Shown piece by piece: positions 1 to 7,699 of a DNA stretch of 61,150 bases. The DNA is taken from NCBI GenBank assembly GCA_903839845.1, contig CAIMEA010000045.1, forward strand, positions 1 through 61,150. Direction: 5' to 3'. Both the position numbers and the translations under genes were made by a program. The notes under the pieces were generated by a model. It made no database searches. It was not told the origin of the DNA and saw nothing but the letters and a program-made list of their open reading frames with translations. Position 1 is the stretch's first letter. Each line of letters begins with the position of its first letter. This stretch comes from an uncultured Hyphomicrobiales bacterium (GTDB lineage Bacteria; Pseudomonadota; Alphaproteobacteria; Rhizobiales; Xanthobacteraceae).

Positions 1-77
1 CGACCCTGCGCCATCAACACATCGACCTGCCGAAGCTTCGCAACGATCTCTTCCGCCGTATGCCTCTTCCTTGCCAT
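1..77 (-). CDS. IS3-family transposase OrfA, N-terminal fragment (window edge)
   Basis: The first 25 codons are visible and begin MARKRHTAEEIVAKLRQV, a very common N-terminus of the small helix-turn-helix OrfA protein of IS3-family elements. OrfA normally binds the IS ends and is joined to the DDE integrase OrfB by frameshifting; that part is outside the window. The ATG is at 77-75 on the minus strand. I recognise the N-terminus from memory of the family. The exact IS name cannot be given from this fragment. Confidence 0.8.
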   Translation of the reverse strand, partial: MARKRHTAEEIVAKLRQVDVLMAQG

Positions 78-140
78 TGATCTCATCCTCCATGGTCAAA
101 ACCATACCTCAGGGAGGACCACTTCAAAGGGGGCAGATCA
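1..140 (-). mobile_element. End of an IS3-family insertion sequence (runs off left edge)
   Basis: Read on the minus strand, the element begins at 140 with TGATCTGCCCCCTTT, which has the TG...CTG-CCCCC form of many IS3-family terminal inverted repeats. About 60 nt of leader follow, and then an orfA start at 77. The rest of the element, including its other end and any target duplication, lies outside the window. Sequence beyond 140 is open in the frame of the downstream gene, so the element appears to have inserted into that gene. Confidence 0.75.
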
Positions 141-1582
141 GGCTGGATGATGATCCTTCAAATCCCCAACAGCGCGACCAAGCGCCTCCCGGCGTCGATT
201 TGCTCGCACCGCTCAAGGCTGATGATCCGGTCGCACACGAGGTGGGCTTGGTCGCGTGGAATTCACGAACGTCAGCCGCCTTAAATCCAAGACTATTTCA
301 GATTTCGCGTTGGATTCTGTCAGTTATGCCTTCGCCCACGGCGGTTTGGTGGGCAGCGACCAGAAATGGCTTGCATCCAAATTTAAGCGAACGACTTTCT
401 TGGGCCCTCGACACTACGGAGCTCGATCTTAATCCTGTCGTCCGAAAGGCGTGGCGCCTTGTTTTAGAAGCGCGAGCATTGGCTCCGGAAAGGCCTGTAG
501 AAGGCTGGTGGACAGTCCAATCGGAGATTAAAAAAGAAGGATGGACAGAGCGCACTATACGCGATTTCGCAAAAGCAACGAGACCACATATTACGGCTAA
601 ACGCGTTTGGGCGCGCGCGCCGATTCCTCCAGCGGACGAGAGCTCAATCACTCTCTCGCATCTGGCCCACTTCGATGTTGAATACCCAAAACTCTTAGAA
701 CAAATAACTGACGTCCCGAATGAGACTCTTGCCAGCGCTATAGAGGTCATCCGTCACAATCTTGAGTTAGGCGCGTCCCTCGAGGATGAAATAACGCGCA
801 TTCATTTAAAGCTTCCAACCCTAATTCCTGAGCAAATTCCAGGTCATCGTCATTACGATGGCCGTGAGCAATATTATGTGACCTTTGCAAATCTATTTAG
901 TCGATTAATCTCATTCGATATTTCAGCCGCGAAAAAGGAGTATCGAAATTGGAAAAGAACCGGCGTATTTTTTACTCCGCTGAGTATCTGGGCGCTAAAC
1001 GAAAACAACTTGGTGCCACCATATGAGGCCGGGGAGTCATTGATCGCGCTGGATCGTCAAACGTTTTGGAGTTCAAATTATGATCGTGAACTATTGTGGA
1101 CCATGCGGTCCCGCTGGGCGTCGCTTTCTGCGGACCAGCGACTGGCACTCGAAGAGAAAATTCTAGCTGGCCGCGATAAATTTGATAGTGAAGCCGATGG
1201 AGATTACCAGAATCGTCGCTTAGCGCTATCAGCAATGCGTTTGATTTGGATGCAACGCGCCGACTTAGAGCTTACGCCAGAAACAATCGCAAAGATTCCA
1301 GACCTAAAGAAGAATATTCCAGGTTGGCGTGATAGCTGGGCGTCTGAAGCCGACGCTAGCCATGACAGCCGCGTCGGTTGGGTAAACCGTGAAACTGCCG
1401 CGACACCTATCGCAAACCTACCGATAGCAGATGTTATTAAGACATGCGATGAGCTTGCAAACCGAGAATTTCAAAGTTTTACCGAGCGAGACCCCTTTCA
1501 CGGATTGGTAGAAGCCAATTTAAAAAAGGCAATGGCCGTTCTGATTTTTGAGGCGCGTCGATCCAATTTTCCAAGCCGCTAA
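141..1582 (+). pseudogene. SIR2/DUF4020-type protein, middle fragment, truncated 5' by IS
   Basis: About 480 codons remain, open from the IS edge at 141 to a TAA at 1580-1582. No convincing native start or ribosome site exists; the only upstream ATG in frame (92) lies inside the IS leader. Motif blocks such as RWASLSADQRLALEEKILAG, GRVGW-like SRVGWVNRETA and RDPFHGLVEANLKKAMAVL match, as I recall, the long helical C-terminal half of SIR2-domain proteins annotated DUF4020. The SIR2 domain itself is missing. Codon use is AT-richer than in the metabolic genes to the right, which suggests horizontal origin. Members are often found near anti-phage genes; a defence role here is inference, and the gene is probably dead. 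Confidence 0.6.
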
Positions 1583-2812
1583 TGGTCCACGATACTTACA
1601 GCATGGCCAAAGAAGACGAGCGTTCGTCGCATCACCTTGATGGCTGAAGTCGTTGCAACCGCCCCCCCTGCGCTATTGAACGCAGTCCGTTTCGAACTTG
1701 GTCACTGGATCAGTTCGCACTTGCCTAAGATCGATCACCGGAACAGAAAGATTGCCTGGAAGCTGTATGACAGAGTGGTTACCGCGCTTGAGCAGGGAGG
1801 CTCTGAGAGCTTAAAAAGCGGCCTCGGCACGACTTCCGTCGGCGGCGTCGAAATCCCAAGCAATCGAATGGGTATAAATTATGCGATCAACAGTCCCAGT
1901 GGAGACTTAGCTCAGGCATTAATCAACGTACTATTTGCTCGCAAGCCGAAGCCTAACCAACGGCTAGCGGCGGACCTGAAGAAAAGAATACAGCGCCTCC
2001 TTAAGCTAGCGGGCGAAGGTAGCCAGAACGCCCTGACCATCGTCGCGCGGCAGATTCATGCTCTCTACGTCATCGACCGAACTTGGACAAAGAAACATCT
2101 ACTGTTGCGTTTCGACCCAACCGACCCGATTGCCGAAGCTGCATGGGCTGGACTCATAGCTTCGATGCAAATGCCGAGCCCGGCTCTCTTTAAAGAACTA
2201 AAGCTTAATTTTTTGAAAGCAACGGCCACTTCTTCAAAATGGACGTTCGAAGGATTGTCGCACTTAGGCGATCTCCTTATTTTAGCGCTTAATCCGCCAT
2301 CAAGACAGAGAACGTTAATAAGCTCTGAGGAAGCGCGAGATGCTTTACGCAAAGCGTCGCCTGAAATACGACAACAAGCCTTATTTTTCCTGCGTAGCCA
2401 AGCCAGTCAGTCCAGAGATTGGAAGAGATTGATAGTCCCATTCTTTCGTAACATTTGGCCGAGGGAGCGTAAATTTCAGACGCAAGAAACTAGCCACACG
2501 TTAGTGATGTTCTTGGAAGACCTTGGACCTCATTTTCCTGATGGCGTCGATCTTGTATCGGCGTATCTGGTCCCATCCGCGAATATTGACGTGCTCGTCT
2601 ATCAGTTTGGTAAGGACAAAAGTGGTGGCCGCCCAAGCATAACCACTAAATACCCTTTCGCGACGCTGACACTTTTAAGTAAGGTGGTAGATGAGACTCT
2701 TCAACATCCGCCGTATGGACTCAGTGCCGTTCTTTCTAAAATTGTTGAAGTTGCTCCCGAGCTTAGACATGACGAGCGATGGCAACGCCTTCACAGAATG
2801 ACACTTACCTGA
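1583..2812 (+). pseudogene. SIR2/DUF4020-type protein, C-terminal fragment after in-frame stop
   Basis: This fragment is in exactly the same reading frame as the one before it, and no further stop occurs between the TAA at 1580 and 2810. The first codons after the stop read W-S-T-I-L, which continues the conserved block interrupted by the stop. Later blocks (NYAINSPSGDLAQALINVL, WPRERKFQT, YPFATLTLLSKVV) match the DUF4020 C-terminus as I remember it. An ATG at 1640 could in principle start a 390-residue protein, but no good ribosome-binding site precedes it. The simplest reading is one gene broken by a nonsense mutation; stop read-through is the less likely alternative. Confidence 0.6.
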
Positions 2813-3115
2813 GCTCAGGTACTCCATCTCCAACAAGCGCCAAGGGCCGACCCGCTTTTACGTTTGGCCGCGGATGCCTTCGCCAATTTCTTGGCCATGA
2901 CGAAGCTCCGGAAAGGTTGTGATGGGGTTTTTAAAAAAGCCGCCGGTCCCGCGCGCGGGACGCAAAGAGCGAGCCTGGCGAAACTCTAGCCGGGCAGCGT
3001 CACGCTGTCAAGGACTAATTTCCTTGGCGCCGGGGCGCGGCCGCGCCCCGGTTTCGCTAAAATTCTTCCGAACGATTTAAGCGCTCTTGAATGAGCGGCC
3101 GCTATTCTTTTGGCG
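2813..3115. other. Intergenic stretch without a supported gene
   Basis: About 300 bases. On the minus strand a short open frame begins at 2901 (MAKKLAKASAAKRKSG...) but runs into the end of the neighbouring gene and is not convincing. The one clear structure is the GC-rich perfect palindrome at 3030-3051. Confidence 0.5.
3030..3051. terminator. Perfect 22-bp GC-rich palindrome, possible terminator
   Basis: The two 11-base arms (CCGGGGCGCGG and its complement) meet without a loop and are followed on the plus strand by TTTCG. It could stop transcription from the left or separate it from the PilZ gene. The short T run makes it a weak intrinsic terminator, so the call is tentative. Confidence 0.35.
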
Positions 3116-3403
3116 ATGCGTCATCGGCAGAATGCAAGGACCGCGGCGAAGGAACGGCGGGGCGCGTCGCGCCGCGTCATCAATCGCATCGCGCAATATC
3201 GCTGCGGCCTCGGCGCGCTGCCGCGCAGTTGCATGGTGACGGATATTTCGGCGAACGGCGCCCGGCTTTATTCGGAAGCCGACATGCCGGAGACGTTCAC
3301 GCTGTCGGTGACCGGCGAGCAGACCGACATCCAGCACGAATGCCGCGTGGTGTGGCGGCTGGGCGGCGAAGTCGGCGTCACCTTCACCGATGGCCGGTCC
3401 TAA
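3116..3403 (+). CDS. PilZ-domain protein
   Basis: A 95-residue single-domain protein. It has the PilZ layout: an N-terminal basic segment (ERRGASRRV, residues about 13-21) in the position of the RxxxR loop that binds cyclic di-GMP, then DISANGARL (the D/NxSxxG motif, residues about 43-51), and a final CRVVWRLGGEVGVTF strand pair. In this family these bind c-di-GMP and change motility, exopolysaccharide or envelope functions. The ATG at 3116 is preferred over a TTG at 3110. It stands alone, followed by a good terminator, so its partner is unknown. R-G-A-S-R-R fits the motif loosely, so ligand binding is likely but not certain. Confidence 0.8.
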   Translation: MRHRQNARTAAKERRGASRRVINRIAQYRCGLGALPRSCMVTDISANGARLYSEADMPETFTLSVTGEQTDIQHECRVVWRLGGEVGVTFTDGRS

Positions 3404-3404
3404 A

Positions 3405-3438
3405 TAAAAACCCCGGGCAACGCGCCCGAGGCTTTTTT
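3405..3438. terminator. Rho-independent terminator between convergent genes
   Basis: The stem CCCCGGGC / GCCCGAGG with a 5-nt loop and one mismatch is flanked by an A run on the left and GCTTTTTTAT on the right. It can therefore work in both directions, ending the PilZ gene on the plus strand and the outer-membrane protein gene on the minus strand. Confidence 0.85.
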
Positions 3439-3476
3439 ATTCAACGTCGATCGTCGGGCCTAAGAGAGGCCCACGC

Positions 3477-4148
3477 CTAGAAGCGGTAGTTGAGACCGAC
3501 GCGGACGAGGTTTTCCTTGAAGCTGACGTCGGTCGCGACGCCGCAGGCGGCGATCGAGCAGCTCGACGTGCCGAGGTCGGCGTAGAGATATTCGACCTTG
3601 GCGGTCCAGTTGGTCATCACGGCGTATTCGATGCCGGCGCCGATGGTCCAGCCGAAGCGCGTCTTGCTTTCCGACACGGCGGTGCCCGAGGTCATCTTGA
3701 CGTCGCCGAAGGCGGCGCCGCCGGTGAAGTAGGGCAGCCAGCGATCCCAGCCGGCATAGCCGATGCGGCCGCGCGCGGTGCCGAACCAGGTGTTGCGGGT
3801 TTCGCAACCGAGGCCGGCGCAAACGCCGGTGCCGACGTTCGACCCCTTCATCCAGCTGTAATCGAGATCGCCTTCGAGGCCCCAGACCAGCGAACCGGTC
3901 TGCAGGTTGTAGCCGAGCGTGCCGCCGACCAGCGCGCCCTTCGGGCTGCTGCTGCCGGCGCCGGCCCAATTGGAACTGCCGAAGCCGTAGCCGCCGTTGA
4001 TGCCGGCGTAGAACCCGGTCCAGTTATACCCCGGCATGCTGTAGACCGGCGTCTTGTAGACCGGACGCGACAGATCGGCCGCGAAGACCGGCGCAGCCAT
4101 CGCCGCGACGAACAGGCCGATGGATATCGTCATCGGGAGGCGCTTCAT
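3477..4148 (-). CDS. Omp25/RopB-like outer membrane beta-barrel protein
   Basis: A 223-residue protein. The chosen ATG at 4148 gives a clean Sec signal peptide (MKRLPMTISIGLFVAAMAAP, cleavage near AFA-ADL at about 24) and has GGAG 11 bases upstream; the longer open frame adds a non-signal-like prefix. After the signal come the NWTGFYAGINGGYGFG start typical of Omp25-like proteins, alternating aromatic strands, and a terminal YRF, the C-terminal aromatic used for BamA-dependent insertion. Two Cys pairs (GVCAGLGC; SSCSIAACG) are unusual for such small barrels and could form disulfides. The family is abundant in rhizobial outer membranes and has a structural role. Confidence 0.85.
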   Translation of the reverse strand: MKRLPMTISIGLFVAAMAAPVFAADLSRPVYKTPVYSMPGYNWTGFYAGINGGYGFGSSNWAGAGSSSPKGALVGGTLGYNLQTGSLVWGLEGDLDYSWMKGSNVGTGVCAGLGCETRNTWFGTARGRIGYAGWDRWLPYFTGGAAFGDVKMTSGTAVSESKTRFGWTIGAGIEYAVMTNWTAKVEYLYADLGTSSCSIAACGVATDVSFKENLVRVGLNYRF

Positions 4149-4596
4149 TTTGTAGACTCCATGGTTTTGACTGAACTTCAGTTGACTGAACTTTTTTCGC
4201 GGAACGCGCCTTGATCGATGTGTTCGACTCGGGGCGAACGGCAATTCAAAAAATGAACAACGTCCGGCCACGCGCCCTGCGTCGCCGCACGAACGCGTAA
4301 CCGCATGAAAGCCCATGTTTGGTTAATGGCCAGTTAACCAAGAAAACCGGCGTTTTTAGCGGGTTGGCGCGCGTTTGCGCCCGCAAATACGGGCTAATGA
4401 AGCGCGAGGCAGCGATCGAGATGGCTCGCCTGACCCGCGCACGAACGCGAATACCCCAAGTCGTGGCGAATGAGTCACAGTGGGCGTTCTGAAGCGCGGA
4501 CATGCGTCATCGCCCGTATTCTTTATCGGCCACGGGCAGGCCGTCGCTTGATCGCATTCTCTGTGCGTCCTCTCAAAACGAGGGCGCGCGGAACGC
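4149..4596. other. Intergenic: leader of the outer membrane protein gene, no supported gene
   Basis: Low-quality open frames overlap here on both strands, with no family resemblance and no good ribosome sites. A 7-bp inverted repeat TGGTTAA/TTAACCA lies at 4320-4340. The promoter of the Omp25-like gene should be in the first 150 bases to the right of 4148, but no clear -35/-10 pair could be assigned. Confidence 0.45.
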
Positions 4597-4877
4597 CGGG
4601 GCCACAACAGCCCCGCAGCTCTGTGCACGATGTGCAAGAAGTGCACAGACGTAGTCACCACGAAACTGCCGGATCCCCGGCGTCCCGCGCGCGGTGTTTC
4701 TTAGGTTTGCTCCGCAAAGCCCCCGGTGGCGGTACACTTTCAGGCACCCTTCCTTACGAAAGGCGTGCCTAGCCACCGCTATGGGCCTTTTCGTGTCGCG
4801 GCGGGGAGGCTTTGCCTCCGACACCGCCTGGCCCTGGTATCGAGCCCATAAGACGCCAAAGGCTTCGCCCCTTTGGC
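4597..4877. ncRNA. Highly structured intergenic element, candidate RNA or multicopy repeat
   Basis: At least six perfect or near-perfect hairpins are packed in 281 bases: CGGGGC/GCCCCG (4597-4615), CTGTGCAC/GTGCACAG (4621-4648), TTTGC/GCAAA (4706-4718), AGGCAC-CCTT/AAGG-GTGCCT (4742-4770) enclosed by CGGTGGC/GCCACCG (4724-4730 with 4772-4778), GGAGGC/GCCTCC (4805-4819) and GCCAAAGG/CCTTTGGC (4855-4877). No open frame here looks like a protein. I recall similar sequence from intergenic regions of Bradyrhizobium-type genomes but cannot verify it. Strand and function are unknown; it could be a structured RNA, a decayed element, or an assembly-shared repeat. Confidence 0.4.
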
Positions 4878-5255
4878 CACGACACGTCCGCCCCAGTGAC
4901 CGCCTGCATGGCAGCCGGGACCTTGCGGCTTGGACCGCTGCCCGGGTGTTTGCGTCGCATCTCCAACGCCCCGACCAGCCACCGCTCCCCGCCCCAGCAT
5001 CTGACGACGCTGATCAAACGCCCCTCGTTAGTTGGGACGGGATGGGAATATAAGTAAGTATGGATTATGGCGAAAAATGACTATATTCCTTTTCCGAAAA
5101 GAATTGGCGGGGCGGCCCTGATTGGCCAATGCGGCAATCCAGCGATCACCTGTGCCCGCGATCGCCCGGTCGTGTCCGCTGACGACCCCTCCCTGACACT
5201 TTGAGAGGACCAATGATGACTGATCCAGGCGCATTGACTCCATTTTCGCCGCTGG
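4878..5255. other. Intergenic between structured element and nitroreductase operator
   Basis: No convincing gene of normal size. The base composition drops sharply near 5040, where GC-rich sequence changes to AT-rich sequence that continues through the nitroreductase-MarR pair, so an island border may lie here. A short open frame with a good ribosome site lies at 5213-5266 and is listed separately. Confidence 0.4.
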
Positions 5256-5266
5256 TATCGTTATGA
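5213..5266 (+). CDS. Possible 17-codon upstream ORF or decayed gene start
   Basis: ATG at 5213 is preceded by GAGAGGA at a proper distance and reads MMTDPGALTPFSPLVSL before a TGA that lies inside the palindrome at 5256-5277. It may be a leader peptide of the nitroreductase gene, the surviving start of a lost gene, or chance. No family is recognised. Confidence 0.2.
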   Translation: MMTDPGALTPFSPLVSL

Positions 5267-5277
5267 TCATAACAATA
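5256..5277. promoter_or_regulatory. 22-bp palindrome, candidate MarR operator
   Basis: The core GTTATGATCATAAC (5260-5273) is a perfect palindrome, extended by TAT/ATA on each side with one mismatched pair. It lies 19 bases upstream of the nitroreductase ATG. MarR dimers bind imperfect palindromes of about this size, and a MarR gene overlaps the 3' end of the nitroreductase gene, so autoregulation of the pair is the natural inference. Confidence 0.6.
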
Positions 5278-5295
5278 GCAGCATCGGAGGAAGCC

Positions 5296-6060
5296 ATGGC
5301 GCAGCCTACAGCAGGGGCCAAATACGATTTCAGCGACCGGACCAAGTATGATGCGCTTATGGAAACCGTAAGGAATCGCCTGACAACTCGCGCCTTTGAC
5401 TCGACTTATGTAGTCCCGCGCGAACATTACGAAATGATCCTAGATGCTGCGCGCCACGCCCCCTCGGGGGCAAACGCTCAGCCATGGCACTACATCGTGG
5501 TTACCGACCAAGACCTCAAGAACAAAATCACGGAGTATTTTCGCGAAGAGCAAGTGGCCCGCGCCAAACTTAAGATGAAGTTTCCAACCCCGGACTACCG
5601 AGGACTCGCAACGGCACCTGGGTTCGTTGTGGTTGCCAGCGATTTTCGCTGGGTGAAGGCTTTTCCGGTGCTCAACGACGGTTCCGATCTTGATAAAATG
5701 TACAAGGAAAATGCCGAGCGAATTCTGCTCCAAAGTGTTGCAGCCTCGACTATGTCAGCACACCTCGCCGCTGCGGCTCTCGGCTACAATGTCTGGTGGG
5801 TAACAGCGATCGGGCAGGAGAAGGCGCAAAAGGCGATGAAGCCTTTGCTCGGCATCCCTGACGAATTGGCAGTGCTAGACATTATGTGTTTCGGTCCATC
5901 GGCAAAGCCACCCTATAAGCGGTGGAAGAAGTCTTTGAACGAAATCACGAGCTGGAATAAATTTGACCAGTCTCATTTTATGAGCGAAGCGAAAATTGAC
6001 GAATGGATAGCAACGACGCGCCATAAGGTCATGTATCGCGATGCCGAGAACGTCGATTAA
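5296..6060 (+). CDS. Nitroreductase family FMN oxidoreductase
   Basis: A 254-residue protein. The ATG at 5296 is chosen because GGAGGAA stands just before it; a longer reading from 5263 would start inside the operator. The N-terminal R-L-T-T-R-A-F block and DAARHAPSGANAQPWHYIVV (residues about 50-70) form the FMN phosphate and isoalloxazine contacts typical of the family. The C-terminal third carries MCFGPSAKPP in the usual G-x-P-x-x-x-P position. Members reduce nitro groups, quinones or enones with NAD(P)H, and the substrate here is unknown. The gene is AT-richer than its surroundings and overlaps the following MarR gene by 20 bases, so the two probably moved together. Confidence 0.85.
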   Translation: MAQPTAGAKYDFSDRTKYDALMETVRNRLTTRAFDSTYVVPREHYEMILDAARHAPSGANAQPWHYIVVTDQDLKNKITEYFREEQVARAKLKMKFPTPDYRGLATAPGFVVVASDFRWVKAFPVLNDGSDLDKMYKENAERILLQSVAASTMSAHLAAAALGYNVWWVTAIGQEKAQKAMKPLLGIPDELAVLDIMCFGPSAKPPYKRWKKSLNEITSWNKFDQSHFMSEAKIDEWIATTRHKVMYRDAENVD

Positions 6061-6529
6061 AGCGGCATCGAAGACCGAAGTTGCTGGGAAGAAGAAGACT
6101 CATCGACTTGATGACCAAGTCGGGTTTCAGCTCCGCCGTGCCTACCAGCGCGCCAGCGCGAACCTGGCGACGCAACTTGGCGCCTACGACTTAACGCCCC
6201 AGCAATTCTCAATACTGTCTCGGCTTTATGAACGGGGCCAGCTATCGCAAAACTTATTGGGTCGCCTGGTCATCATGGAGCCCGCTAATATCCGCGATGC
6301 TGTTCTCCGGCTAAAAAAGCGAGGGCTTGTTCAGGTTAAAAAGGACACTGCCGACAAGCGCCTCTCATTGCTGGGCTTGACGCACGCAGGATTGTCTCTA
6401 TTTGAAATAATCCGTCTGTTGCAGATTGAAAGCACGGCAAAGACGTTGTCGCCCTTGAATAAAGCAGAGCGGATACTGCTGCTGAATCTGCTACGCCGCG
6501 TTGGAGATGGCCGATTATCCGGCTCCTGA
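6041..6529 (+). CDS. MarR-family transcriptional regulator
   Basis: A 162-residue protein with a lysine-rich N-terminal tail and then the winged-helix core. YDLTPQQFSILSRLYERGQL begins the domain, RLVIMEPANIRDAVLRLKKRGLV is the recognition helix region, and KKDTADKRLSLLGLTHAG is the wing with the characteristic D-x-R. MarR proteins are usually ligand-released repressors of adjacent enzyme or pump genes. It starts 20 bases inside the nitroreductase gene, so it is translated from the same mRNA, and the likely operator is the palindrome at 5256-5277. The ligand is probably a substrate of the nitroreductase, which is inference. Confidence 0.9.
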   Translation: MPRTSIKAASKTEVAGKKKTHRLDDQVGFQLRRAYQRASANLATQLGAYDLTPQQFSILSRLYERGQLSQNLLGRLVIMEPANIRDAVLRLKKRGLVQVKKDTADKRLSLLGLTHAGLSLFEIIRLLQIESTAKTLSPLNKAERILLLNLLRRVGDGRLSGS

Positions 6530-6628
6530 CCGAACAAGCAGGTTGTCGCTTTTGCTATCTATGCCCAAAATGGCAGCTATTGAGACTTAGCAAACATCCT
6601 CGCCTCATAAAGCCGGGTGCATTGCCGC

Positions 6629-7699
6629 CTACCCCCTCGCCCGCAACACCGCCTCGATCGACACCCGCGACCACTGCGCCACGCGCGCGCGGAAGTCCTT
6701 GTAGGAGTCGTGCACCTTGGCGCTCGCGGCATCGCGCGCCGACAAATCGCCGAGCACGCCGTCGGCCTCTTTCCGCGCGGCGGTAACGACATCGTCCGGA
6801 AACGCGGTGAGCTTGACGCCGTGATCGCCGATCAGCGCGGCCAAGGCCTGCGCGTTCAGACGCTCCATTTCGGACAGCGCGTAATTGGCTTCGGTGGCGC
6901 AGGCATGCGCGACGATCGCCTTGAGATCGGCCGGCAACGCCTCCCAGGCCTTCAGCGCGACGATGCACTCGCCAGTGCCGTTCGGCTTGTTGAAGCCCGG
7001 GTAATAATAAAACGGCGCGACGCGATAGAGGCCGAGCGCGATGTCGGTGCCGGGGCCGACGAATTCGGCGCCGTCGATGACACCGGATTGCAGCGAGGTG
7101 AGGATTTCGGCCGGCGGCGTCGTCTGCGGCGTCGCGCCCAAGCGGCGATAGACTTCGCCGCCGAGGCCGAGCGAGCGCAGCTTGAGGCCGCGCAAATCGG
7201 CAAGGCTTTTGAGTTCACGGCGAAACCAGCCGCCCATGCAGACGCCGGTGTTGCCGCCCATGAACGGCTTGACGCCGAACGGCTTGTAAAGGTCGTCCCA
7301 CAAAGCCTGGCCGCCGCCGGCCTCGATCCAGGCGACATGCTCGGCCGGCGTCAGGCCGAACGGGACGGTGGTGAAGAAGGTCGCCGCCGCCATCTTGCCC
7401 TGCCAGTAGAACGAGGCGGTGTGGCCCATGTCGGCGACGCCGTTGCCTACGGCCTCCAGCACGCCGAAAGCCGGCACCACTTCGCCGGCCGCCGATACCT
7501 GGATATCGAGGCGGCCGTTCGACAAAGCGCGAATGCGATCGGCGACGCGCTCGGCCGACAGGCCCGGGCCCGGCAGGCGCTTCGGCCAGGACGTGACCAT
7601 GCGCCACTTGAGGGTTTGCGCGCTGGCGATGGACGGCGCGGCGAGCGTCGCGGCGGCGGCGACTACGGCGGTGCGGGTGAAAGCGCGGCGTGTTGTCAT
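6629..7699 (-). CDS. TakP-like TRAP transporter substrate-binding protein
   Basis: A 356-residue periplasmic protein. The ATG at 7699 has GGAG seven bases upstream and overlaps the thiD stop as ATGA, so it is coupled to thiD. The N-terminus is a twin-arginine-like signal ([12 protein letters not shown]) with cleavage near ASA-Q at 27. LGATPQTTPPAEILTSLQSG followed by VIDGAEF is the DctP/TAXI-type TRAP ligand segment, and VAPFYYYPGF is close to the YYYYPGW segment of TakP, the 2-oxoacid binding protein of Rhodobacter. No TRAP membrane subunits (DctQ/DctM) are nearby. It may serve a remote transporter, or supply a thiamine-related compound given its operon; the ligand is unknown. Confidence 0.85.
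   Translation of the reverse strand: MTTRRAFTRTAVVAAAATLAAPSIASAQTLKWRMVTSWPKRLPGPGLSAERVADRIRALSNGRLDIQVSAAGEVVPAFGVLEAVGNGVADMGHTASFYWQGKMAAATFFTTVPFGLTPAEHVAWIEAGGGQALWDDLYKPFGVKPFMGGNTGVCMGGWFRRELKSLADLRGLKLRSLGLGGEVYRRLGATPQTTPPAEILTSLQSGVIDGAEFVGPGTDIALGLYRVAPFYYYPGFNKPNGTGECIVALKAWEALPADLKAIVAHACATEANYALSEMERLNAQALAALIGDHGVKLTAFPDDVVTAARKEADGVLGDLSARDAASAKVHDSYKDFRARVAQWSRVSIEAVLRARG

Noticed and set aside
4573-5057. Several 70-120 codon frames on both strands
   Set aside because: They overlap each other in a hairpin-rich region, lack ribosome sites and show no protein-like composition; treated as noncoding.
5028-5427. Minus-strand frames opposite the nitroreductase start
   Set aside because: They conflict with the nitroreductase gene and its operator and have no family resemblance.
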